Below are positions 17,685-25,771 of a DNA stretch of 64,000 nucleotides, in pieces; within the stretch, counting starts at the first letter, position 1, and each line of letters opens with the position of its first letter. The DNA is from Hymenobacter sp. 15J16-1T3B (GTDB lineage: Bacteria > Bacteroidota > Bacteroidia > Cytophagales > Hymenobacteraceae). The translations under genes and the position numbers were made by a program. The stretch lies in assembly GCF_020711235.1 (NCBI RefSeq), contig NZ_JAJFAV010000003.1:62001-126000 (forward strand). The letters are read 5' to 3'. Under the pieces are notes generated by a model that was not told the DNA's origin, ran no database searches, and worked only from the letters and a program-made list of their open reading frames with translations.

Positions 17685-19133
17685 TTAGCGCGTCGGGCCG
17701 GCGTCGACGCGGGCCTCCAGGCGGGCTTGGGCCTCGGCTGGCAGCTGGCTGAGCAGGTCGAGGCCGGTGGCGGCTTCGATGGCGTCGACGCTGGTGCGGT
17801 ATTGGGCCCAGTCGGGGTTGACGCTGTTGTCGTTGGGCGTGTCGATGGCAATAAGGCGGGCCTGGCCGGCGGCAATGCGTTGCAGGTCGCCGGAGCCGTT
17901 GGGCAGCACCACCAGCACCTTCCACACGCGCTTGGGCACGGTCACGTGGCCGTTGTCGAGGGTTTGGGCGAGGCCGTTAGCGCCGGTGCCGCCGCGGCCG
18001 TAGCTGCCCATCAGCACGTACACTTCGTTGCCGGCGTGCACTAAGTCGCGCGAGTAGTCTTCGAGGTGATTCCAGGTGCGCTGGTTGTTCATCGGCGCCT
18101 GCGGAATCATGTTGGTCATCAGGAACGTGGCCGAGTTGTCGTCCAGCGTCAGGCTGCGGTCGGCCGAGGGGCAGTTGTGGCCCTTGTCGAAGCCCGAGCC
18201 GGAGTAGGAGCGGGGCGTGACCTGGTACCAGCCGCGGGGCAGGGCCGGGTCGGGGCGGAAGTCGTCCTGGCGCGGGGCCGAGCCCAGCCAGGCCTGGCTC
18301 AGGTGCCATACCACCCAGTTCGGAATACCCCGGTCGCGGGAGTAGCTCAGCGCGTACTGGGGCTTCACCATCAGGTAGTTGTTGGGCGACTGGTCGGGGT
18401 TGCTGCTGGCGCCGCTGGGGTTGCCGAGGCTGAGCGGGTCGTCCTGCCCGGCCGGGCCCTGAGTCTTGCCGGCCGGAGCCGGAGCGGGGGCGGCCGGCGC
18501 CGTGGCCGCCGGCGTGCGGGCGCCATTGCCGGCCACGGTGGGCGGGGTGCCGCCCTGGTAGGGCTCCGCGGAGAAGTCGTCGAGGTTTAATCGGTCGTCG
18601 CCGCCGTCGAGCTTGCGGATTTCCAGGCGCAGCGGCCCGGGGCGGTTCACCACGATGGTGGCGGGCAGCCCGGCACCTTCCACCTTGATTTCGCCGCCGA
18701 CGGGCTGCCAGCTGCGGCCGCGGTCGGCGGAGCCCCAGAGCTGCCAGCGCACGGCGCCGTCCTTGCCGTAGCTGGCGTGAAACACGCGCACCCGGCCGGC
18801 GCCCGCGGGCAGGTCGAAGCGCATTTGGGCGCGGCCCTTGCCGCGCAGGCGCAAGGCTTTCTGCCCGTGCTTGTGGTCTTGGTCGCTGCTGCCAATCAGC
18901 GCGTCGTCGAGCAGCCAGCGGCCGGAAGGCAGGGTTTCCTCACCGGGGGCGTAGGAGCCCTTGCTGCCGGCTTCGAAGTCCTCGGTAAGAGGTTTGCCGG
19001 CTTGCAGCACCACGGCGTCGGCGCCGGGGGCGTTGGCCGCGGCTTGTCGCGCGTCGTCGGTACGCTGGAAGCAGGCGGCCAGCACGCCGCTCAACAGCAA
19101 GGCAGAAATCAGGGGGGAAGTGGTCAGGCGCAT
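17685..19133 (-). CDS. NucA-type DNA/RNA non-specific endonuclease, lipoprotein
   Basis: A 482-residue surface or periplasmic nuclease. The start at 19133 gives a lipoprotein signal peptide with lipobox LAAC (Cys21). Residues about 45-190 look like a beta-sandwich carbohydrate-binding-like domain (EDFEAGSKGSYAPGE, QLWGSADRGRSW, NLDDFSAEPY). A Pro/Ala linker follows. Residues about 255-480 are the beta-beta-alpha-Me nuclease: D316-K-G-H319 with NCPSADRS (DRGH in most relatives, here DKGH), then MTNMIPQAPMNNQRTWNHLE with the Mg-binding Asn and Glu. It would degrade extracellular DNA and RNA for nutrition, defence or biofilm control. The neighbouring HIT-NuiA gene supplies a candidate inhibitor. 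Confidence 0.9.
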   Translation of the reverse strand: MRLTTSPLISALLLSGVLAACFQRTDDARQAAANAPGADAVVLQAGKPLTEDFEAGSKGSYAPGEETLPSGRWLLDDALIGSSDQDHKHGQKALRLRGKGRAQMRFDLPAGAGRVRVFHASYGKDGAVRWQLWGSADRGRSWQPVGGEIKVEGAGLPATIVVNRPGPLRLEIRKLDGGDDRLNLDDFSAEPYQGGTPPTVAGNGARTPAATAPAAPAPAPAGKTQGPAGQDDPLSLGNPSGASSNPDQSPNNYLMVKPQYALSYSRDRGIPNWVVWHLSQAWLGSAPRQDDFRPDPALPRGWYQVTPRSYSGSGFDKGHNCPSADRSLTLDDNSATFLMTNMIPQAPMNNQRTWNHLEDYSRDLVHAGNEVYVLMGSYGRGGTGANGLAQTLDNGHVTVPKRVWKVLVVLPNGSGDLQRIAAGQARLIAIDTPNDNSVNPDWAQYRTSVDAIEAATGLDLLSQLPAEAQARLEARVDAGPTR

Positions 19134-19260
19134 GGAAAGCAGAGAAGGCCGCAATATAGGCAGCCGCGCCGCTGGCTGGGCATGGGCCCGTGGCCGCGGA
19201 CGGCCGGTATTGCGCATGAAGCGAGGTAGCCGTTTCTCACGCTCCACTGGCAGAAGCTGA

Positions 19261-19311
19261 AAAACCACACCGCCCGCAACCGGTAACGCCGGTTGCGGGC
19301 GGTGTGGTTTT
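19261..19311 (-). terminator. Strong terminator after the S74 protein gene
   Basis: A 23-bp perfect inverted repeat (19261-19283 and 19289-19311) with a 5-nt loop and A4/T4 ends separates the S74 protein gene from the nuclease gene, so these are separate transcripts. Confidence 0.85.
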
Positions 19312-19404
19312 GGGTTTGTATGTAAGGCGTCGGTGCTGCTAGGGAAAGGATTGCCGCGCTTCGCTTGCCATGACGGCGGGGCGAACGGGCGGTAGCTGGG
19401 AAGC

Positions 19405-20574
19405 CTACGTGGTGGGGCGGCGGCGCAGCAACAGCACGGCCAGCAGGCCGGCGCCAAGGGCCAGCAGGGTGGTATTGAGGGGCAACCCGGCGGCGCTGGG
19501 GTGGGTAGCCACTTGCTCCAGGGCGGCCAGGCGGGCGCGCAGCTGGGCGTTTTCGGCTTGCAGGGCGCGGGTGCGGGCGTCGAGGGCCTGCACGCCGGCC
19601 AGGGCCACCCCGTCGGCGTCGACCGAGCCGATGCTGACGCTGTCGGGGCCCAGGCCGAAGGCGCGGCGGAAGTCCTGGGCCATGGGGCCGAGGTGGCGCA
19701 CGTTGCCGGTTTCGGCCTTGTAGCTCCAGCGCGTGATGGGCACCTGGCGCAGGCGGCGCAGTACCTCCTCGCCCGACACGGCCTCGAACAAGTGCTTCTT
19801 GTGGCGGTCCGATACGCTGGTCCACACCCCACCGCTGCTCAGGTAAGCGCCGGTGTGAGAGGAAATCACCGCGTTGGCCTGGTACCAGGAGGGCGTGTTG
19901 CCCGCCGTCTGCGTGCCGGACTGAAAAATGATGCCGGTGCTCCGGTCGGAGGACGTGTAAATGCGGAAGCCGTTGGTGACGCGCCAGTGGGCGGCGTTGG
20001 TGGTTTCGGCGTTGAAGGACTCATCGCTCAGCCAGTCGCCGTCGTCAGGCACCGAGCGGTCCGAAAACACGAAGGTGCCCAAGCGCGGCGAGCCGGCGCT
20101 GGTGCGGGTGTTGGCGTAGTAACCTAGCGCCACTGAGTTAGCCCCGACAGCTGTGCAGAACTCGCCCAAGGCCACCGTCCCCACGTTAGCCGCCACGACG
20201 TCCTTGCCGGCGGCGAAGGAATAGTCGCCCGAGGCCCGGCTGTTGTACCCCAAGGCATTGGAGTAGGAGCCAACGTTAGCGTCGTCCCACTGGGTGCCGT
20301 TGATGTAGCCGGCGCGGAACGCGGCTTTGTCGGGGTACCAGAGCAGGCGGGTGCCGGAGCCCTCGGCGGGAATACCGCCGTTGAACCCGCCGTTGAACTC
20401 GCCGCCAGCTAGCAAGGCGCCGTTTTTGTGCACGCTCAAGCGGCTGGGTTTGGGGCTCGACGCGGTGCTGTAAACCGCCAGAAGGGTGTCGGGGGTTTGG
20501 GCCAGGGCGGCCGCGGGCAGCAGGGCCAGGCCGCAGAGGCTGGCCCGAAATAGAGCGGAGAAGTTTGTCATCAA
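19405..20574 (-). CDS. Tail-fibre-like surface protein with S74 chaperone domain and C-terminal membrane anchor
   Basis: A 389-residue protein. A signal peptide ends near AALAQ. Residues about 90-160 hold YadA-head-like repeats (SNALGYNSRASGDYSFAAG, ALGEFCTAVGANSVALGY), which form trimeric beta-rolls. Residues about 250-350 are a Peptidase S74 (endosialidase-type intramolecular chaperone) domain starting SVSDRHKK, where cleavage normally falls at the Ser-Asp bond; a coiled coil (LDARTRALQAENAQLRARLA) follows. The last 20 residues are a hydrophobic helix ending LLLRRRPTT, a likely membrane anchor. The family is known from phage tail fibres and bacterial surface proteins. Start ATG at 20574 or 20571. 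It is not part of a prophage: no other phage genes are near. Confidence 0.85.
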   Translation of the reverse strand: MMTNFSALFRASLCGLALLPAAALAQTPDTLLAVYSTASSPKPSRLSVHKNGALLAGGEFNGGFNGGIPAEGSGTRLLWYPDKAAFRAGYINGTQWDDANVGSYSNALGYNSRASGDYSFAAGKDVVAANVGTVALGEFCTAVGANSVALGYYANTRTSAGSPRLGTFVFSDRSVPDDGDWLSDESFNAETTNAAHWRVTNGFRIYTSSDRSTGIIFQSGTQTAGNTPSWYQANAVISSHTGAYLSSGGVWTSVSDRHKKHLFEAVSGEEVLRRLRQVPITRWSYKAETGNVRHLGPMAQDFRRAFGLGPDSVSIGSVDADGVALAGVQALDARTRALQAENAQLRARLAALEQVATHPSAAGLPLNTTLLALGAGLLAVLLLRRRPTT

Positions 20575-20941
20575 GTAGGGGGAATCAGGGGCAATTGACT
20601 TGTAAAAATAGCTCGTCTATATATAGCCAAATGCATAAGCGACGAATCCCCCGTCTTATTCGACGGAACGGGCGCCAGCGCCGATGGGCGGGCCGCAACG
20701 TCGCCGCCACCCGCAGCCGAGGAACGGAGCAGAAACAGCCGAGGCCCGACGCTATTGGCATCGGGCCCCAGGCTTGGCGCCGTCACGCCCAAGCGGGCTG
20801 AAGTGCCGGACTGAGCCGGCTTGGTGCTGGCTGATAAGCGCCCGGAGCAGCGGCGCTACGGGCATTAGGCTGGTCAGGAAGAAAGGTAGCTGATGGGGCC
20901 AAGGGGGGCCGCGGATGAGCAGCTGCTTCCGCAACGGGGGG
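20575..20941. other. Intergenic region of 367 bp, no gene seen
   Basis: The part next to the S74 gene (20590-20640) is AT-rich and contains TATATATAG and a -7-like TATTTTTA on the minus strand, so the promoter for that gene is probably here. The rest is GC-rich with no convincing frame, hairpin or repeat. Confidence 0.5.
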
Positions 20942-22579
20942 CTACTCCACCGCTACCCGCCCGCTGTAACTGCGCCCGTGGGCGTCGCGGGCGCGCAGGG
21001 TGTAGAGGCCGGCGGGCAGGCCGCGCACCGACACCTCGCCGCCCGCCTGCGCCTCGCGCGCCACCCGGCCCCGCGCGTCGATGAACTGCACCGGGGTGCC
21101 GGCCGGCAAGCCGACAAGGCGCACCGCCTCGTGGGCCGGGTTGGGATACAAAAGCAGGGGCTGGTGGGCTGCCGACGGCCGGGCCGCCAGCGCCGCGGAG
21201 CCCAGGTGCGCCAGGTAGTTTTCGCTGAACACCGTGGACGAGAGCAGCGTGGGCGTGACGGTGGCGGGGCCGAACGTGGCGGGGCCGCGCAAAGAGCCGT
21301 ACACGTGGGCGCGGCCCTGGGCATCGACGCCCGCGTAGAAGGCATCGTCGGCGGCGCTGCCGCCGGCGCGCTGCACCCAGCCGAGCTGGCCCTGGGGCGA
21401 GTACGCGGCCACAACGGCGTCGCTGTCGCCGGCGCTGCTGACGCTGCCGCCGCCGTGGCTGGCCGTGCCGAAGAAAGTACCGGCCAGGTAGGCATTGCCC
21501 GCCGCGTCGACGCTCAGGCCGTACCACATATCCAGGCTGGGGCCGCCGCCGGTGCGCACCCACTGCAGCGCGCCGTCCGGGCTGAACTTGGCCAGGAAGC
21601 CGTCGTAGCCGCCGGCGCTGCTGATGGCGGTGCCGCCCACCGTGCCCGCCTGCATAAAGGCCCCGGCCGCGTACAGGTTGCCGGCCGCGTCGGTAGCGGC
21701 CTGGTAGAGGTGGTCGGTCAAGGAGCCGCCCAATTGCTGCATCCATTCGCGGGTGCCCTGGGCGTTGAACTTGACGATGAGCCCGTCGTTGCTGCCGCGG
21801 CTCACCAGGGTGTCGGTACCGACCACCAGCCGCTCGCCGAAGACGGTCAGCACGTACGCGTCGCCGGCCGGCGACACGGCCAGCCCCGAGGTAAAGAGCG
21901 AGGCCTGGCCGGTGAAGCTGGGGTAATAGCCAGCCGCGGTCAGGCGCTGCGGCGCCCCGGTGGCGGCGTCGAAGCGGGCCAGGTAGGGCGCGCTGCTGAG
22001 GTTGTTGCCGGCCGGGATGTTCAGGGTCGTGCCGGCCAGGGTCAGGGTGTTGCGGTACATGCCCACCACGAATACGTGGCCGGCGGCGTCGGTGCCCACC
22101 TGGTAGCCCGAGGCCCCTAGGGGTTGCACCCACTGGGGCGTGCCCTGGGGCGAGAGGCGCAGCAAAAACTCACCGCTGGCCACCAAGCCGTTGCCCAGCG
22201 TCACCGAGCCGGTGGTCGAGCCGCAGACGTACAGGTTGCCGGCGGCGTCCTGAGCCAGGCCCCGCAGCGTTTCAGAGCCGGCGCTGCTGAGCCGGAAAAG
22301 CCATTCCACCGCCCCGGCGAGCGTGTACTTGACCAGGTAGCCGTCGTTGCCGCCGACCGGGGTGTAGCTGCTCGTGCCAATGACCGCCGGCGCGTAGAAA
22401 GTGCCGCTCACGTAGGTGTTGCCGGCGGCATCAACGAGGCAGCTCGACCGGCTGGCGCTGCCCACGCTGCCGGCGCCCAGCCAAGCCGGCACCGACTGCG
22501 CCCCGGCCCAGCGGCCGGGAACAAGTAAAAACAGTAGCAAGCCGGCAAGAGCCGTCCGGAGCGTAGCCGAGAAAATCAT
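20942..22579 (-). CDS. T9SS-exported repeat protein (SBBP-like repeats), paralogue 1
   Basis: A 545-residue secreted protein. The start at 22579 gives a signal peptide (MIFSATLRTALAGLLLFLL to GAQ). The body is a series of repeats with the recurring words DAAGNxYVxGxF, GGxDGxLxKFxxxG and LQWVxxxGG, as in SBBP/beta-propeller proteins. The last 75 residues are a type A sorting domain (LLLYPNPAHEAVRLVG to GRVAVE), which sends the protein through the type IX system to the cell surface. Ligand is unknown. It is the first of three related genes here. The open frame extends upstream of the chosen start without a signal sequence. Confidence 0.88.
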   Translation of the reverse strand: MIFSATLRTALAGLLLFLLVPGRWAGAQSVPAWLGAGSVGSASRSSCLVDAAGNTYVSGTFYAPAVIGTSSYTPVGGNDGYLVKYTLAGAVEWLFRLSSAGSETLRGLAQDAAGNLYVCGSTTGSVTLGNGLVASGEFLLRLSPQGTPQWVQPLGASGYQVGTDAAGHVFVVGMYRNTLTLAGTTLNIPAGNNLSSAPYLARFDAATGAPQRLTAAGYYPSFTGQASLFTSGLAVSPAGDAYVLTVFGERLVVGTDTLVSRGSNDGLIVKFNAQGTREWMQQLGGSLTDHLYQAATDAAGNLYAAGAFMQAGTVGGTAISSAGGYDGFLAKFSPDGALQWVRTGGGPSLDMWYGLSVDAAGNAYLAGTFFGTASHGGGSVSSAGDSDAVVAAYSPQGQLGWVQRAGGSAADDAFYAGVDAQGRAHVYGSLRGPATFGPATVTPTLLSSTVFSENYLAHLGSAALAARPSAAHQPLLLYPNPAHEAVRLVGLPAGTPVQFIDARGRVAREAQAGGEVSVRGLPAGLYTLRARDAHGRSYSGRVAVE

Positions 22580-22719
22580 AGATACGAGGCACAAACAAGC
22601 AGAGCGTAAACTTACGAGCTGCCGGCCGCAAAGCGGCGCCGGGCGCAGCGGGGTAGCGTCGGGTGGCGGGCCGGGGCACTTCTGGCAAGCCAGCGCGCGG
22701 CCACCGGCCGGAGAAAACA

Positions 22720-22751
22720 CGAAAGCCACCCCGGCGCGGGAGTGGCTTTCG
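22720..22751 (-). terminator. Terminator after paralogue 2
   Basis: CGAAAGCCAC (22720-22729) pairs with GTGGCTTTCG (22742-22751); on the minus strand a T-rich GTGTTTTCTC follows. Confidence 0.6.
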
Positions 22752-22772
22752 GAAATGAACAAAACCGGCGGG

Positions 22773-24443
22773 TTACTGCACCAGCACGCGGCCGCTGACG
22801 GGGCGGCTTTGTGCGTCGGTGGCGCGCAGGGTGTAGAGGCCGGCGGGCAGGCCTTGCACCGACACGGCGCCGGCGGCCACGCGGGTGGCGCGGGCTACCC
22901 GGCCCAGCGCGTCTACCAGCTGCACCGCGCTGCCGGCCGGCAAGCCGGGCAGCTGCACTTGGTCGTGGGCGGGGTTGGGGTAGAAGGCCAGCGCTTGGGC
23001 CGCCACGGCCGGGCGGACCGCCAGCGGGGTGGTGCCGAGGCGGGCCAAAAACAGCTCGGAGCCGGTGGCAACCGTGAGCGTGGCGGGGCCGAAGACGCAG
23101 GTACCCTCGAAGCGGCCCACGACGCGCAGGTAACCGGCGCCGTCGAAGCCTAGGTCGTAGGCCACGTCGAAGCCAGTGCCGCCGGCTTGCTGTACCCAGC
23201 GCAACTGGCCCTGGGGGGTGTAGGCGGCCACCGTGGCGTCGCGGCTGCCGGCGCTGGTGAGCGTGGCGGGGCCGTACTGGGCGGTGCCGTCGAAATTGCC
23301 GGTGACGTAGGCGTTGCCGGCCGCGTCGAGCACCACGTCGCCGAAGCCGTCGGAGCCCGGGCCGCCGCCGGGTTGCACCCACTGCATTACGCCCTGGGAT
23401 GAGTACTTGAGCAGGAAGCCGTCGTAGTCGCCGGCACCGGGCAGGGTGGTGGTGCCGAACTGGGCGGGGCCGGTGAAGTAGCCGGCAATGTACAGGTTGC
23501 CGGCGGCGTCGGTGCGGGCGCGGCGCATGCGGTCATCGGCCGCCCCGCCCGCCTGCTGCACCCATTCCAGGGCGCCTTGGGCGGAATAGCGGGCCACCAG
23601 CACGTCGTTGCCGCCGCGGCTGGAGTAGGTGGTTCCGCCAAAAATGGCCGGCTGGTTGGCGTGGTTCAGCAGGTAGTCTTCGCCGGTGGGGGCCACGGCC
23701 AGCACCGGGTACGTGTACGTCGCGGTGCCGGTGGACGGGCCGTACTCAAAGGCTTTGACCAGCGACAGCAGCGTGCCGGTGCCTCCGGCGAAGCGCGCCA
23801 GGAAGTTGCCGGGCTGGAAGGTGGTCGTGCTGACCGAGCTGCTGCCGATGCTCACGTTGCGGCCGAAGTAGCCCGCCACGTGCACGTTGCCCGCCGCGTC
23901 CAGCCCGATACCGCTGCCGACGGCCGTTGAGCCGGTGGTGGTGAGCTGGCTTTGCTGGGCCCACTCGGGCGTGCCCTGGGGCGAGTAGCGCACCACGAAC
24001 AGCTTGTTGGAGGTGCCCCCGCCGTCGGTCAGGCTCAGGCCGTTGCCCAGGCTGATGGCATTGGTGTAGTTGCCGGTGATGTAGACGTTGCCGGCCGCAT
24101 CGAGCACCAGGTCGTTGCCGGCCTCGAAGCCGGCCGAGCCCAGCTGGCGGATCCAGGCCAGGGTGCCGCTGGCAGTAAACTTGGCCAGGTAGGCATCGGT
24201 GTTGCCCACGCTGGTTAGGCTGGTGCCGCCGAGCGTGAGGGCATTGGTGAAGGTGCTGACCTGGTAGGTGTTGCCGGCGGCGTCGACGGCGGACCGGGTC
24301 ACGTAAATGGGGCCGGGGCCAATCTGGCTGGCGCCGCCCCAAGCGGGTGCCGTGGTGGTTTGAGCCAGGGAGGGAGAGGCAGCCAGGGCGGCGAGCAGCA
24401 GGGCCCAACCGGTCAGGCACCGGGCAGCAGTAAAGGTGTACAT
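22773..24443 (-). CDS. T9SS-exported repeat protein (SBBP-like repeats), paralogue 2
   Basis: A 556-residue protein with the same plan as its neighbours: signal peptide (MYTFTAARCLTGWALLLAAL, from the ATG at 24443), repeats carrying DAAGNVYITGNY, DAAGNLYIAGYF and LQWVQQAGG-like words, and a C-terminal type A sorting domain beginning ALAFYPNPAHDQVQLPG and ending GRVLVQ. The frame runs on upstream for 157 codons without support. It follows paralogue 1 closely in map order but has its own terminator, so each gene is probably transcribed alone. Function beyond surface display is unknown. Confidence 0.88.
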   Translation of the reverse strand: MYTFTAARCLTGWALLLAALAASPSLAQTTTAPAWGGASQIGPGPIYVTRSAVDAAGNTYQVSTFTNALTLGGTSLTSVGNTDAYLAKFTASGTLAWIRQLGSAGFEAGNDLVLDAAGNVYITGNYTNAISLGNGLSLTDGGGTSNKLFVVRYSPQGTPEWAQQSQLTTTGSTAVGSGIGLDAAGNVHVAGYFGRNVSIGSSSVSTTTFQPGNFLARFAGGTGTLLSLVKAFEYGPSTGTATYTYPVLAVAPTGEDYLLNHANQPAIFGGTTYSSRGGNDVLVARYSAQGALEWVQQAGGAADDRMRRARTDAAGNLYIAGYFTGPAQFGTTTLPGAGDYDGFLLKYSSQGVMQWVQPGGGPGSDGFGDVVLDAAGNAYVTGNFDGTAQYGPATLTSAGSRDATVAAYTPQGQLRWVQQAGGTGFDVAYDLGFDGAGYLRVVGRFEGTCVFGPATLTVATGSELFLARLGTTPLAVRPAVAAQALAFYPNPAHDQVQLPGLPAGSAVQLVDALGRVARATRVAAGAVSVQGLPAGLYTLRATDAQSRPVSGRVLVQ

Positions 24444-24907
24444 CGAACGAGGAGAAGAATAGCAATCCGTAAGGGACGAAAGTACGACGCGCCAACAGTA
24501 CTCGGTGGGCGCTGGGGCGGCTTTTTTACCAGGCCAGCCCCGCCGGCGGCGCCTGGGCCGGCCGCTTGCGCACCGGGGCGTGACAGCAGCGTATGCTGCG
24601 CCCTGAACTGAACATTGCCCGTCAAGTTTGGCTAACCGCGCTGGCCGCTGGCCGGCAGCGCCGCAGGGGGGCGCACCAGCTGTTGTCGGGGCCGCGACAG
24701 GTTCGGCGGGCAGACGCGAATAGGCGCGCACCAGCGGGTGGAGCGGGGCGCAAGTCGGCAGTAGGGGCCGAGCAGCCGGCTGTCCCAAAAAAGGAGAGGC
24801 AGCGGCCGGGTTTGGCCCAAAATAGGACGCGGCGCTATATAGCTCGGCTATGATAAACGAATAGCTTACGCCCATTCCTAACCCTAACTTCTTTACTGCC
24901 ACAAGGT
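24444..24907. other. Divergent intergenic region of 464 bp, no gene seen
   Basis: It separates paralogue 2 (minus) from the next plus-strand gene and must hold both promoters. An AT-rich stretch near 24830-24870 is the likely plus-strand promoter area. I see no strong hairpin or repeat; short frames here have no recognisable product. Confidence 0.45.
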
Positions 24908-25474
24908 ATGGCACGAGTATCCAACAACATCATTACCCAGGGCCTGAGCGGCACCATCGGCGGCACGCTGGTCTTCCGGCAAGTCGGCGGACAAACCATC
25001 GTGTCGACCGCGCCGAAGGAGTCGGACAAGGCGCCGACGAGCCGGCAGCTGGCGCACCAGAAGCGGTTTCAAATGGCAGCGCTTTACGCCAAGGCTCAAC
25101 TGGCCGATCCGGCGAGCAAAGCTGAGTACGAAGCGGCGCGCGGCGAAAACAGCGGCAACGCGTACGCCATTGCCGTGGCCGACTTCATGCAGGCGCCCGA
25201 TATTCACACCATCGACCTAAGCGCTTACGAGGGGCGGGCGGGTGGCACCATCAGCGGGCGGGTGACCGACAACTTTAAGGTAACGGGCGTGAAGCTGCGC
25301 ATCGAAAACGCCGATGGCTCCTTAGTGGAGGAAACGGAGGCCGTGCGGCAGGCCAACGGGCTGGACTGGGTGTTTACGGCTACCGCCAACAATGCCTCGC
25401 TGGCGGGTGACAAAATCACCATTCGGGCCACCGACAAGCCGGGCAACCTGACCACCGACACGCGTACACTGTAG
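24908..25474 (+). CDS. Uncharacterised 188-residue protein, DUF6266-like N-terminus
   Basis: A soluble protein without signal peptide. Its N-terminus MARVSNNIITQGLSGTIGG followed by TLVFRQVGGQTIVS recalls the Gly-rich opening of DUF6266-type Bacteroidota proteins. A helical segment (about 50-100) precedes a beta-rich C-terminal half (GGTISGRVTDNFKVTGVKL, KITIRATDKPGNLT) that looks like an Ig-like or carboxypeptidase-regulatory fold. Function is unknown. It is flanked by surface-protein genes but lacks export signals of the usual kind. A strong bidirectional terminator lies 125 bp after the stop. Confidence 0.7.
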   Translation: MARVSNNIITQGLSGTIGGTLVFRQVGGQTIVSTAPKESDKAPTSRQLAHQKRFQMAALYAKAQLADPASKAEYEAARGENSGNAYAIAVADFMQAPDIHTIDLSAYEGRAGGTISGRVTDNFKVTGVKLRIENADGSLVEETEAVRQANGLDWVFTATANNASLAGDKITIRATDKPGNLTTDTRTL

Positions 25475-25598
25475 GTGCCGGACTTCACGGTTTTGTTTAA
25501 TTACCTGTTGCTGCCGGCTCAGGCTGGTGGGGGCAGTTTCCGTATAGGCACCGTATAGCCACCCTTTACTCGCTCCGAACGGAGCACTGTTGAAAAAT

Positions 25599-25635
25599 GC
25601 AAAACGCCGCCCGGCACTGCCGGGCGGCGTTTTGC
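25599..25635. terminator. Bidirectional terminator between the 188-residue protein and paralogue 3
   Basis: An 18-bp perfect inverted repeat (25599-25616 and 25618-25635) contains AAAA and TTTT near its ends, between convergent genes. The remaining sequence of 25475-25771 shows nothing else recognisable. Confidence 0.85.
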
Positions 25636-25771
25636 GTGGGAGGTGAGGTCGATTTGGGCAGGCAGCCCGCTGTGAAGGCGTGCAATGGGTTGTCCCGGTG
25701 GAACGGTTGACGCCTGAACGGCACTAGGCGGTGCGGACGAGGAGACGCAAGGCTACGTTTCTACGGCGGGC

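Noticed and set aside
19405-20574. Prophage remnant suggested by the tail-fibre-like protein.
   Set aside because: No capsid, terminase, portal, lysis or integrase gene nearby; S74 and YadA-like parts also occur in bacterial surface proteins.
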